Source of the DNA: Eupeodes corollae
Lineage: Eukaryota > Arthropoda > Insecta > Diptera > Syrphidae
Reading direction: 5' to 3'
NCBI RefSeq assembly: GCF_945859685.1
Contig: NC_079149.1
Location: 21,549,118-21,613,117, forward strand
Length of the DNA stretch: 64,000 nucleotides
Part shown: piece after piece, positions 33,990-45,680 of the stretch
How positions within the stretch are numbered: position 1 is the first letter of the stretch
Layout of the letters: each line of letters opens with the position of its first letter
Notes under the pieces: model-generated
What the model saw: the letters and a program-made list of their open reading frames with translations, nothing else
Database searches by the model: none
Told to the model about the DNA's origin: nothing
Program-made: the position numbers and the translations under genes

Positions 33990-36120
33990 AAAAAAAGGGA
34001 ATCTGACAAAGCATCAAATTCAGAAGAAGTCGATACTCCGTCTAGATTTCGACTTCTGCAGAGGAAACAGCGGTGATTGATGTGCTTGGTTACGTTAAAT
34101 ATTAGACCACATTCAACTTAGGAAAAAATTGGTGAAACCACCATAATGTACCAAGAGCTGATTAGCACCATCACTTGTAATGGCAAGGCTATAGTCGAAA
34201 ACGAATAAAAATAATTTGTAAGAATTTACTGCAAATTGTTGCAAATTATAAAATCCAAAATAAAAAGCCTCACGCATCCTCCAAAAATAAATTGATTCCT
34301 TTAATAATGAATGGCAGAGTCCAAATCTTAATTCCAGCTCGCACATTTAGCCTAAGTTAGTCTTTATTTCTATTGCTATATAAAATTTGCAATCATTTAC
34401 ATATTTCAGCAGAAAATCTTTTGATATCCATATAGTCCTTGAAATGTTCCTTAAAATATTTCAATTTATGTAATTCCCGGATATAATCTTGTAAATCCAT
34501 AAATTGTTTTCGGGATTATTAAAACAGATCAGAAACGAGTTTTAAACATTCTGCTACACACAACCCTAACATCGTTCTACTAAGGAGCGAACATTTATGT
34601 TTCAATTGAATTTCATGAATATTTTCTCAATTGCAAAGAACATCCTTGAATTTAAAAAAAAAATACCTAAACACATAAAATGATTCTAACGAAACGATAA
34701 TTCGAAATAATGATGTGCTCATTATAATATCATAAGCTTCCTAAGCTTTATATTTTGAAATCGTGTTAATACCAAAATTAAATCTCATTGAATTTTCATT
34801 AAATCCTAAAAACATTTACAAACATTATTTGAAAAAAGAAGCTTTATCCTTAAGTAGCTCCTTATAATCTAAAACATTATCACAACATGACAAGCTTTGT
34901 TTCAAGAACATTGCCAAAAAATAAGCTCAAATAGGTCCCGAAAAAGAAAAAAAAAAGAATTGAAAAGAATTATTACGTGTGATTATTATTGATTTTCAAT
35001 TTTCAACAACTTTTTTTTGAGTACAATAAATCAAAATAAATTTTTCAATTGAATTTTTATCTTCATATTTTTGTTTTTCGTTCTTTTCCTAAAAATAGAA
35101 ATAACGAAAAAACCAACAAAAATTATTTTCAGAATCATATATTTTTACGATATTCGCCTCTTACTTCAAATTAGGTATACTTTGTATATAAAAATTGGAA
35201 ATGTTTTAGGATAAAGAAAGTTTTCCCTTATTTTCGGTCGACTGTGAAATTTAAGGACTTGATATTGGGTGACACGAGAGAAGAAGGGGTTTGTTTGATA
35301 AATGTTCCTTTTTTTTTTGTATATTCTGTGTGGAGTAAGTTGAGCGTAAAAACTGTAAAAGTGCATTGTGCATGTCCAATAAAATCCTAAAATAATATTT
35401 TTCCTTTTATTATTTTTATTTTTTTGTTTTGTAATGTCAAAAGGTACTTTGATATTTTGTATTTGCTAATAGAGAGATAGAAAAAAAGGACACTTTCTAT
35501 TGAAATAATGAAATAAGAAAAAAAGGATAAAAAGGTATAGTCGTATAGTACTTATGCTTTGCTTAGAGAAATAAGAAAAATGCTAATTTTAGGAACTGTG
35601 TTTCTCGAAATTGAAAGGTTAAAAAGGTATCTTGGGTAATGGCTTTTAGCTGCCGCCTTCGCAAACAGAAAAAGATTTCGAAAGGTTGGCATTCTTTTAA
35701 AGGGTATGACTCCCACACAGCAAGTTGAATTAAAGCTAATTTCTATCTTTTAATACTTAAAGACACAGAGTCAGTTGTTAATTTGTTCAAGCGTTTGAAT
35801 TGAAACAAAGGGGAGCATAATCAATTTATTTTTCACCGAGCCAATTATTTCGGAAGCTCTGCTCTATTCAAATTGTGTTAGCAAAATACATAATAACTCA
35901 ATTTTATCTGAAAAAAACTTAAAAACTAAAAAAGTTGTAACTTCCTTTTTAGAAATTAATTTTATGAAGTAATGGAATATTGAGATTTGCAAGTATTTAA
36001 ACTAGTTTTGGAAAATTTCAGGAAAAGAATATCGTATTGCAACCTTAGCCGTAGTAACTATTTGGCTGATATTTTTTTATCGCTGTTCATGGATAACATT
36101 TATTATTACAATTAAATAAG
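33990..36120. other. AT-rich region without recognised gene
   Basis: No transposon protein or RNA gene is seen. A short potential hairpin (AGAAGTCGA ... TCGACTTCT) lies at about 34026-34058. Frames at 34113-34346 and 35166-35366 are unrecognised. Confidence 0.45.
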
Positions 36121-36122
36121 AA

Positions 36123-37440
36123 GAAGCTGGGGTGCGACCCACACTGATAACTTTCCATTACGTATGATTAGTCTTGCTCAAATAGTTTGTAGGTTTTTTG
36201 TGTTTTGTTAAAAAAGTTGTCAATTGAATTATTCTAAAAGTTTTAAAATTACCAACAACATTTTGCATGTGATTCTAAAATCTATTTTTGTCAACGAGAT
36301 CTGCTGTCGAAAACCGATTTTGAAGAGTTTTAGTAGCATTTCTTGAAAGCTTTCATTTCTTACATAAACAAATACATATTATGATGAACTAAATTAGTTT
36401 GAAGTCAATATCTTCTATTGCTCACGAGATATGGAGAACCGAATATCAATTTTTACCAAATTTAAGTACTTTTTTTAGATTTTAGTATTTGTGTAGGGTT
36501 CGCCAAATAACTTTTTAGTTTTTTTTTTTTTTAAATGCTATAAGAACATCGAGTGTAGCTTCGGCTGTGTGCCACATAGCGCGATCCTATTGATTCTTCA
36601 ATTTTTGTGGACAAAAATTTGTTCAACAGGTCCGATTACGATCTCCATTGAGTGTTACGGCCACTCCCTGCTCATTTTCGAAGAAAAAGGGCCTAATTAT
36701 ATCTCTGGTTCAAAAACCGCACCAAACAGTGACTCGTTTTGATTGTATTGGCTTTTCAATGCATGTGTGCGGGTTTTCGGTGCCCTAAATGCGACAATAT
36801 AGCTTGTCTACGTATCTGGTAAGATCAAAATGAGCTTCACCTGAAAAGATGATTTTTTTGCCAAAATCGGCATCTTCTCCAAGCGTTTTTCTCAGCGTTG
36901 TTCAAGCGTATACACAGCCACATTCGTTCAGCGCTAGGATAAAACTAATTACCTGTCAAATCAGACATAAGAGAGATAAGAGTTGCCATACATGAATTTA
37001 GCACTTGTTGAAAAAAGTTAGATGTCGGACCCTTTAAAAAATTGTATTGAATGTCAAAAACTATTTTTTTTGTAAAATAAAATCAGTTTTAAGCCAATAT
37101 TTTTAATTTTTGAATAGATATTTTTTTATTTTTATGTCGAAAGTAAATTTTTACCAAGTCTTAGCATTGAATTCAATACTCAAAACTTGGTATTTAAAGC
37201 AAATATCTCAATTTCTTGAAAAGATATTTGAGTCGAAAATTTACCAAACTTTATTAATTTTTTTAAGGTTTTTATTTTTTGTAAAATATTGTTTGTAAAA
37301 AAATTCGATTTTTCTAAAAATTTTATCAAATTTCAAAATTCGTTGCACAAAATTATTTTGGAGATATGTAATATCATTTGTGGTTCGTAAAACATTCGAG
37401 GTGATAAATACTGTTTTTGTTTTTTTTTTTGTATTTATAA
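36123..37440 (-). mobile_element. E172 repeat element in unit 1, with nested mariner
   Basis: The tail (GAAGCTGGGGTGCGACCCAC, ACTGATAACTTTCC) starts the copy. Subrepeats in minus orientation follow to about 36530 and resume at 37040. Between them sits a mariner relic. The head end is missing. Confidence 0.75.
36530..37035 (-). pseudogene. Mariner-like transposase relic E, nested in E172
   Basis: The minus strand gives GEDADFGKKIIFSGEAHFDL, where the first catalytic Asp is replaced (SGEAHF for SDEAHF). KRVTVWCGF, IIRPFFFENEQGVAVTLNGD and MWHTAEATLDV follow. Most of the C-terminal part is missing. A right-end motif reading TTTTAAAGGGTCCGACATCT on the minus strand is a likely terminal inverted repeat. 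The flanking E172 sequence continues on both sides, so insertion post-dates E172. Confidence 0.75.
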
Positions 37441-37797
37441 ACTGCACCGACAAAGGGATTATTAAAGGGATTTAAGCGAATTTTATTGATATTGAAATAA
37501 AATCATTAATTATAAAACATTATAGATAGGAAACTTTTGGTCCTGTATCCCAAAGAAATAGCAAAGTTTGAAAAACGAATCCAAAGATCTTCGTTGATAT
37601 TTTTTTGACTATGGCTCTTATTATCAAATTGAACATTTTTGAAATCACAAATTTCGCGAACCCCATTTTTGACTTCAAAAGCGCATTATTTTAGAAAAAT
37701 AGATGTTACTGTGGTCAATTTGACAGTTCTCAACAAATTTTCAGGAAATCCAAATCATTTAATTTATATAAAACTTGTTCGTCCATCATATTTTGAT

Positions 37798-38665
37798 CAG
37801 GGCCCTATTTCACCAAACACTTTTTTTTGCAACTTTTCAAATTCCGTTTCACCACACCCAAATTTTCCGCGACTAAATTATTATTGATTTGAAAAGTTTT
37901 CCTCTTTGCAAAACACGTTGCACAAAACTCAAATATGCAAAGTAAAAAGTTTTTCCTTGAAGTTGAAAAAATTTGTTATTTTGAAAAGTATTTAATTTTT
38001 ATGTTGTAACAAACAATAAACTTTCCAAAATTATCAAATTTTTTGAAGATTTTAATTCCATCGACAATATACCTTCAATGAAATTTTACAGTTAATACCA
38101 AAAAAACGTTTCTTTTAAAAAATAATAAATTAAAAATTATTCGTTTTGAAGAATATTCTGAAAACAAAGAAGTTAATATAAGTGACTAAAGAGTAGTGAA
38201 ACTAAATTTCGACAAAAGAGAGTTTTCGATAAACGAGAAGTGCTATCAAGTTTATCTTGTCTAAAATTTAAAATGATTTAATCTTCCAACCTTACAGTGT
38301 TGAATCTATGCATGAACATGGACACTATGCCCTAAATGAAATAATGGTTTGTGGCCCACATCGATCTTTCTATGCTTTATACGTATGCTTGCCATGTAGT
38401 GTCTAAAATGTAAGAGTGAGAGAGAAATTCTCTTTTGGAAGCTAATTTTAAAGCAGGATATCGAAAATTCCCAAATGCGATAATTTTAGGAGATATTACT
38501 TATGGTTTAGTAAACTGTTAATAACACTATTAAGGATAACAGAAGCAGATTACAGAGATTCAATACAACTTATTACGAGTAGATACTGTGAAAAATGTTC
38601 GCACTTTTACTTTGCAGGATATTATTTTTTGAAAAGTTAAAAGTGTTAAGTAAAACAGGCCCCAG
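37798..38665. mobile_element. hAT-like MITE, unit 1 copy
   Basis: The left end CAGGGCCCTATTTCACCAAA and the right end ending GTGTTAAGTAAAACAGGCCC, then CAG, form imperfect ~25-bp terminal inverted repeats (both arms share ACACTTTT inward). Flanking octamers are ATTTTGAT and GTCTTTGT, compatible with a decayed 8-bp target duplication. The CAGGG start and 8-bp duplication suggest hAT. No transposase is encoded. Confidence 0.7.
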
Positions 38666-38829
38666 GTCTTTGTGGAATAGAATTTAAATTGAACATTTTA
38701 CTTTTCAGCTTAATAATCATTAAAATCAGTTGAATGCTATTTGAATTAAAGAAGTATTTATTTCTGCTAAATTTTTTCCTAAAAAATGAGTTTTTGCTCA
38801 GTTCTTAACTGTTCATCAAACTGGTTATT

Positions 38830-39108
38830 TCTACTAACCACTACTTCATAACTATTCAAATCCAGCGTAAAATACTTTTCAAACAATTTTCAACTACTCT
38901 CCATATGAACTACTATGGTTTTGAATTGATTTGAGGAAAATTTTTTGTTACCAGTCAAAAAGTAATTTTGTCATCCTCAGTACTTTAAGAAGCAAACAGT
39001 CTTCTTTTAGATCAAGAGTTCTTATAAATAGAGGCACGATTCCAGTTATAGATGAGAAGGTAGTTTAGACTGCTTAATGGAAATTGAAACATTTCTTTGA
39101 CTAAAAAT
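38830..39108 (-). pseudogene. L-D LINE RT C-terminal fragment, unit 1
   Basis: A degraded minus-strand counterpart of the LINE frame at 41915-42271 in unit 2; the nucleotide text is clearly homologous (CCATATGAACTACTATGGTT versus CCATATAAACTACTATGATT). It is truncated at 39108 where unit 2's E172 begins. Confidence 0.65.
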
Positions 39109-40268
39109 GAGGCACGCATCCCGTCTCTCGATTTGTCTTGCTTATAAACTTTAAGAAAATATTCAAAATATTAACAATATTTTGTGTGAGATAAATAATT
39201 TGAAGTCAATATTTTTCTTTGTTCTCTTGATACATGATCCAAAAAACATTTCTTATCAGTTTTTGTTGTTATAGGTTTTATGTTTGATTTGAGAACAATT
39301 AAAGTGGTGATTCTCATCGGCTTTGTTGATCTTTTTGATGATTAAAGAAAACAGTTTTTATCTGATTTTTCCCTGATGAAAACTGTTTTCATTTAATCAT
39401 CAAAAAGATCAACAAAGCCGATGAGAATCACCACTTTGATTGTTCTCAAATCAAACATAAACATCAACTTGGTCAAAATTATAAATCGTTGTAGGTTGTA
39501 GTGTTTTGTTAAGAAAGTTATCAGTTGAATTCTTCTAAGAACTTGAATGAAATGATAAACAATGAAAGAATGAAATCATTAAATCATTTTGAAGTCAATC
39601 CCCTCATTAATTCACGAGATATTGAGAATAGAACGAAACATTTTACCAATTTTGCTTACTATTTTTTGTAAATGATGATCTTTATGAATAAATAAACTGT
39701 TGAATTTTTATAAAAAATGTACTGAATGTCGAAAACAATACTTCTTATAAGATAAAACTAATTTGAAGACAAAATCTTAAATTTTGGAAAAGATATTTAA
39801 GTCGAAAATCAATTTTTACCAAATTTTAGTTATGTTTTTTTTTTTAGGTTTTTACTTTTTTGTAAAAAAAACCGTCAATTTGAATATTCTAAAAATTTTA
39901 CCGGATGTTAAAACATCAATTGATTTTTTTTGTAAATATAGTGTTTTGGTATTATTTCACAATATATAATATGAAATTAAGTTCGAGTCGCTAGCGTTAT
40001 TGGTTCGTGAGACATTTCGGGTTAACCAAAATGTTTAACTTTTTTTTTAAATTGTTATGGTTAAAACACTACCCACTCAAATGTTTTGAAAGTCCTTTCT
40101 GCATCTTTCTGCAATAATATCTATATAACAATTAACTTTTAAGTCGATATCTCTTCTGATTTTTGAGCTATGGGAGATGAAAATAAAATTTGGACTCTAG
40201 GGACCTAGAAACGTCGAAATGTTCGACAAATCGGACAGATTACAAAAACTTCCTTTGGGAAGTCAAAA
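39109..40268 (-). mobile_element. E172 repeat element in unit 2
   Basis: The tail is reduced to GAGGCACGCATCCCGTCTCT plus CGATTTGTCTTGC. Minus-oriented subrepeats follow, then the head text (GAGCTATGGGAGATG) and a head palindrome variant (CTTCCTTTGGGAAGT) at about 40250-40264. A hairpin insertion interrupts it. Confidence 0.75.
39275..39462. repeat. Near-perfect long hairpin (~87-bp arms)
   Basis: The arm at 39275-39362 (including GATTCTCATCGGCTTTGTTG) is matched by its reverse complement at 39374-39462 (CAACAAAGCCGATGAGAATC), separated by a loop of about 11 bp. Only about four differences are visible along the arms. The surrounding repeat is far more diverged between copies, so this insertion appears recent. 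No coding potential is recognised. Confidence 0.9.
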
Positions 40269-40852
40269 ATCCATTGATTTCTATTAAAAACTATTGTTTT
40301 TTACCTTAAATGGGTGACTTGAATACAAATTTTGATCATTGAGTGTCTTTAATTATTTTTTCATTCAGGCGGTAGCGGTTAAATAGGGTGTGCATATAAT
40401 ATAAAATATAGAAAACTGCACCGACTTAGAGATATTATTCAAAGCAATTCTTCTTGAAATAAAATCAACAGTGATAAAACATAATAAATAAGAAACTTTG
40501 GGTCCTATATCCCAAAGAAATAGCCAAATTTGAAAAACGAATTCAAATATTTTCGTTGATGATCTTTTGAATTTGGCTCTTATTATTATCGAATCGAACA
40601 TTTTTGATATCAATCATTTTGCAAATTCCATTGTTTACTTCAAAAGACACAATTTATTGAAAAAGAGATATTGCTTAGGTCAATTTGACGCAGTACTCAA
40701 AAACCTTTAAGGAAAAAAGTTTATTTAATTCCTATAAAACTTGTTCATCTGATGGGATTTTGCTTTCAAAAAACACATTTTCTTATTTCGTCTTGGACTG
40801 GACACTTTTTGACAAAGAGAATGATGTCTTCGGATTCATTCCAGCATTTCGT

Positions 40853-41808
40853 CAGTGCTCTATTTCACCAAACACTTTTCACTTTGCAATTTTGCAAATT
40901 ACGTTCCACAAACGCAAATTTTCAGCTACTAAATTATTGAATTGAAAAGTTTTCCTCTTTGCAAAATACATTTCACTAAATTCAAATATACAAAGTGAAA
41001 AGTCTTTTCTTAAATGTGAAAAATTTTGTTATTTTACAAAGTATTTAATTTTGTTTGTTTTAACAAACTACGAGTATAAACTTTCAAAAATTTATTTAGA
41101 ATATTGAAAAAAATGTCTAATTTTGTTGAAGATTTTTAATTCATCGATATTAAGCCACCTTTAATGAAATTTGACAGTTTATACTAAAAAAACTCGTTTT
41201 GAAGAATAATCTAAACACAAAGAAGTTGATAGAAGTGACCAAAGAAGAGTGAGACTAAATTATATTTCGACAAAAGAGAGTACTATCGAATTTTTGTTGT
41301 CTAAAATTTTAAATGATTTACAATTCAATAGCCAAAGGAATATATTCACGTCCTTAGCGACAACTATTGTTTAGACTACATTGGGCTGGGAATGTAATCC
41401 AATCTTACAGTGATGAATCTACGAATATGGAAACTATGCCTTAAATGCAATAATGGTTTGTGGCCCAGATCGATCTTTCTGTGCTGTATACGTAAGCTGG
41501 TCATGAAGTGTCTTAAATGTAAAAGTAAGACGGATATTCTCGTTTGGAAGCTTATTTTAAAAAAGGATATCGAAAATTCCCAAATGCAATAATTTTAGGA
41601 TGTATTACTTATGGTTTCAGTAAACTGTTAATAACGCCATTAAGGATAACTCCGGAATATCCAGTTAAACGGTGATTCAATAAAGACTATTAGATATATA
41701 CGAGTACAATTTGCAATATTGCAAATTCTGTGAAACACTTTCGCACTTTTACTTTGCAGGATATTATTTGTTTGCAAAGTTAAAAGTGTTAAGTGAAACA
41801 GGCCCCTG
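40853..41808. mobile_element. hAT-like MITE, unit 2 copy
   Basis: Ends correspond to the unit 1 copy: left CAGTGCTCTATTTCACCAAA, right AAGTGAAACAGGCCCCTG. Flanking octamers CATTTCGT and GTTTTTGT again look like a decayed 8-bp duplication. Both copies occupy the same position in their unit, so insertion preceded the duplication. A 60-codon frame at 41410-41592 is unrecognised. Confidence 0.7.
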
Positions 41809-41909
41809 GTTTTTGTGGAGTAGAATTTAAATTGAACATTATACTCTTCAGCTTGATCACGGAAGTATTTATTTCTGCCACAATTTTACCTAAGCAATGA
41901 CTTCATATT

Positions 41910-42285
41910 CAGCTCTACTTAATTCTACTAGCCGCTACTTCAGAACCATTCAAATCCAGTGTAATATTGAAACTTTCCACCAACCTCAACCACTCTCCAT
42001 ATAAACTACTATGATTTTGAATTGATTTGAGGACAATTGTAGCAATCAAAACTGTTGGCATCCTCAGAACTTTAAGAAGCCAATAGTCTACTTGTAGCTT
42101 AAAAGTTCTTATAAATAGAGGCGCGATACCTGTTTTCAGAATGACAAGGTAGTTTGGACTGGAAACCGAAACATTTCTTTGACTACAATGAGGCTGGGAT
42201 GTTTTTCTATCGGGAAATAGCATTTCTAAAAATCTACGTTTGAAACTCCTTAAGCTAGTTATTTGAAGCAATTCCTACTTTGAGA
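41910..42285 (-). pseudogene. L-D LINE RT C-terminal fragment, unit 2
   Basis: A 118-codon minus frame contains YLVILKTGIAPLFIRTFKLQ, VDYWLLKVLRMP and LYGEWLRLVESFNITLDL. The first block resembles NAGNGSLSFVYKTLKLQ in the LINE at 55385-58125, so both belong to one family (here L-D). RT catalytic motifs are absent from this fragment. Confidence 0.65.
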
Positions 42286-42329
42286 CGCTTCCCTAAAAAT
42301 ATCTGGATCCAATATTGATCAATTTTTAT

Positions 42330-43655
42330 GAATATGGCATAAATAGGGTTTTATTCAACAGGGACGCTATTAAAGTAGAGCGACAGGGATAGCAAATGAC
42401 GCAATATTTCTTGCCGCTCTCTTGACATATCTCTTCAGTAAGGTTTTAAGAGGAGCTAACAACGTGTGGAAATTAATAAAAGTTACTACCGAAATTCGGA
42501 ATCAATGGCTTTAACGTTAAGAGCGCTACGTTTAATTTATAGTCGTCATAATATTCTTACCAATTGAGCGTCTAGTGGAAAAATTTGAATCCTTAAGCAC
42601 AGTACAAAATATTCCCATGCCAGTGAGATAAAGAAGTCCCCATATTGTCGAGAATATTGCAGCCGCTGAGGCTTCAGTTATAAAAAGTCCAAATGTATTT
42701 CTCACACGTCGTGCTCAGGCATCTCCGTGATGTCGTTGTGGCTAATTTTGCTAAAAGATCTTGGTCTCCATCCTTACAAGGTTAAATTGACTCAAGAACT
42801 GAAGTCGCTTGACCACCAGAAGCATCGTATGTTTGTGAATTAGACTAAGCAGCAACTCGAAAATGATTCAGATTTTCATCCAAAAATCATCTTCAGCGAT
42901 GAGGCTCATTTCTGGATGAATGGCTTCGTCAATAGACAAAATATGTGGTATTGGTCAGGCAGCAACCACAGGTTCCCATTAGTAATCATTACATCCCGAC
43001 AAAATTACGGTTTGGTGTGGTTTATTGGGCTGTACTCCTTCCGTGATGATCAATACTGGCACGTTACTGTGAATGGGGATCGCAACCGTTCAATGATAAT
43101 CAATTATGTTTGGCCCAATTTAATGATATGGACTTCAAGGACATGTGGTTCCAACAGGACGTCGCGGAGGCGCCATAAGCCACACAGCGAATGTCACAAT
43201 CAATTTATTGGGAATCAAGCTTGGAGAACGTGTTATCTCACGAAATGGTCCAGTTGCTTGGCCGCCTCAGTCGTGCGATTTGATGCCGTTAGACATTTTC
43301 CTGTAGGCCTACAGTCTATGGTCTATGCCAGCAAGCCAGCGGCGATTGATGACCTTCGTACAAATATCGAACGTGAAATTGCGGAAGTATCGGCCGATTT
43401 ATGCTTGAAAACCGTCGAAAATTGGGTTCAGCATCTGGACTTATTCAAGCGTGTCCGTGGTGTCCACGCAAAAAAAAAATCGAGTTCCATACAGAATGCA
43501 ACCAAACGTACTTTCACAGAAATAAAGAATTTCATTGATATCCAAAACTTGAAAAACACGATTGTAGTAGTTTTTCTTACAAAACCAGTAAAAAACGAAA
43601 AAGTTACACAAATAACTTTTAAAAAATTTATATAAATTGTTAATCGATCCAAATA
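42330..43655 (+). pseudogene. Mariner transposase, rosa-like (DD41D-type spacing)
   Basis: The best-preserved DNA transposase in the window; in the family it cuts and pastes the element using three carboxylates. A first block IIFSDEAHFWMNGFVNRQN (Asp at 42898-42900) runs in frame into an open frame to 43635. WFQQD (Asp 43158-43160) is in another frame, followed by an ~8-bp insertion that breaks GATSHT. NVTINLLGIKLGERVISRNG, VAWPPQSCDLMPLDIFL (third Asp 43292-43294) and IDDLRTNIEREIAEVSADLC follow. Removing the 8-bp insertion, the second and third Asp are about 41 residues apart, as in the rosa group. The N-terminal DNA-binding part (42560-42900) is riddled with stops. Terminal repeats were not located. 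Confidence 0.82.
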
Positions 43656-45640
43656 TCTTCAGAAAAAACAATGGCGGATTTTCACGTGATAATAATAATT
43701 TCAATATTGAACTTTTTTCCAAGCAAGCAACAAAAACATATGACTAAAACATATTAAATTAAGCACTCCATTACTTCCTTAAATGACCATTCATAAACAA
43801 AAAATTATTAAAATTGTTATTAATTATAGCAATTTGGAAGCACTGTAATTCGTATTGTGCTTTTAATTTGTCCTCAATTATTTATACTTATTTTAGCATA
43901 TCTGAGAGTCAAATAGGGTTAATTGGATCAATTCCAAAACTAACAGAAAAAACTCTTAACAAAATATTAAGGCCATTACATAAAAATATGATTAATATCC
44001 CACGCACCTTTCCAACCTACCATAAAGTATATGAAAATCTAATAAATGTCACAACAGGAAATATGTCAAAGTCAATAATAAGTCCAATAAGAAATTCGTC
44101 ACGAAATCCACATTAAGATTTCACGTTATTCAAGGTCAACGTGTCCCCGTGTGTCGCCGTCACGACATGGCAAGATTACAATAATACGCGAGATAAAATT
44201 CTGCTCTGTTAACTTTGAAACACAATGAGCCGAGCATCTCGGTTGACAAGCAGACTGTCAACGTGTCCTAACTATGCGTTGAAAGGATGAATGAAATTTA
44301 TAAAAGTCCTGCAAAAGAAAAAAATAAATATCTTTTCGCATAAAGTCTTCATACAACGAATTTTTCCAAACACACATTTAAGTTTATAAAAAAATGAACT
44401 ACACACAAACAGAGGTATACCAAAACAATGACAAAAATGACAAATTAAAGGATTTCCCCAAAGGAGGTCTCATAGGTGATGATGACAACAATTTTCAGTG
44501 TCCTTGAACAACCAAAGTGGTGTCAAGTTTATCCGTTATGTGTTCCATAATGGCAGAAGGTTGGAACCTCGCAAACTTCAAGTCTTAACGCAATTGATTC
44601 AAAGAAAGAAAGAAAAAAATCCAAATCACCTCAGGATAATATTAGTTTTATATTTTTATCCTTCCACTCTCTCTTATATACGAGTATATTTAAGGATGAT
44701 AAAAGGAGTGCTTGCATCTTACCTACAGAAAGAAAAATATATCCTTGTGAATTCATCACAAAGGGTAACTCATAGATTGAATGTGTGGTGTGGGTTGGTT
44801 GCGCGATGAAAGAAGGAAATCACTTCTGTGTTTTCCTACTACTCTTCGAAAGGATACTCAGAGGCAAAGAAGGATAGGTAGATACCTACATATATATGAA
44901 GGATGCCAACCCAACATGCCTCCTTGATGATATGGTTATACTCGTGTGACATAAAAATAGAGACACAAAAATACAAAGCTATATGTGGCCTTATAGTTTA
45001 TTTATTTTTGTTGTTGTTTGGAGTTCACTTCTTTTGCTTGTTTTTTTTTTATTTTTTAATATAAGGAGAGTTATGAGAAGACGACAACGACAAACGTTGT
45101 TCCGATCTAAGTGTCATACAAAATATACAAGCCAAAGGAAGCATTTGTAAACCCTTGGGGCATACGGGTCCTGGATACCGCATATTGCGGGTATTTTTTG
45201 TTGTTGTTGTTGTCATCATGTCGCTCTCCCTTTATGCCATTGTTTTTTTTTGATTAAGGACAACAATGAAGATGATGGACAGACGGTTGTAAAATATGAA
45301 GTGAAATAAAAGTGGTTCCACAAATTGCACTTCAATTGCGGTTTATGTCATATCAAAAACTTTAATTTGTGTGTAGTTTGTTTTTCTCTTTCTTATTTTC
45401 ATAAAGTTTTTATTAAAGGGAAATAAAAAGAAAATTTCAAGGTAATTTTAAAACTTGAGAAAATTATTCTCTATTTAGTTTTATCGTCTGAAAAATGAGT
45501 AACGAATGTTTTTCTAGTGACAATAATTTATAGTTATACATAAAAGTGTTCGGGAATAGTTTCTACCTAGAAAAACGATTTGTTTACGTAAAGTGTGTTT
45601 AAAAAGTAAAACAAAATATTTGAAGGTTTGAAGTTGCTTT
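43656..45640. other. AT-rich region without recognised gene
   Basis: No transposase or RT is seen. Frames at 43814-44116 and 44498-44809 have no recognisable domain. A small inverted repeat (GTTGACA, 7-base loop, TGTCAAC) lies at about 44242-44262, and a GTT microsatellite at 45197-45215. Confidence 0.45.
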
Positions 45641-45680
45641 TTAGCTGCGTTGTGATACAAACTGATAACTTACCCATTTG
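45640..45680 (-). mobile_element. E172 tail relic
   Basis: AGCTGCGTTGTGATACAAAC followed by TGATAACTTACCCAT resembles the E172 tail (GGCTGGGATGCGACCCACAC, TGATAACTTCCCAT). It is interrupted by the poly-A (here poly-T) end of the next LINE. Confidence 0.4.

Larger units (their letters stand above)
36123..39108. repeat. Tandem segmental duplication, unit 1
   Basis: This unit contains an E172 copy (minus), the segment beginning AACTGCACCGAC at 37441, a hAT-like MITE and a minus LINE fragment. The same order recurs in unit 2 (39109-42189). Matching landmarks are AACTGCACCGAC (37441 and 40414), TATCCCAAAGAAATAG and TTTCACCAAACACTTTT. Divergence is visible throughout, so the duplication is old. 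Unit 1 carries an extra mariner inside its E172. Confidence 0.8.
39109..42189. repeat. Tandem segmental duplication, unit 2
   Basis: The second copy of the ~3-kb unit described at 36123-39108. It carries E172 with its head end retained, the AACTGCACCGAC segment, the hAT-like MITE and the LINE fragment, which here continues beyond the duplicated portion. It lacks the mariner of unit 1 but has gained a long hairpin insertion at 39275-39462. Confidence 0.8.

Noticed and set aside
43814..44116. 100-codon frame as a gene
   Set aside because: No recognisable domain, AT-rich and isolated; could be an old element but not supportable.
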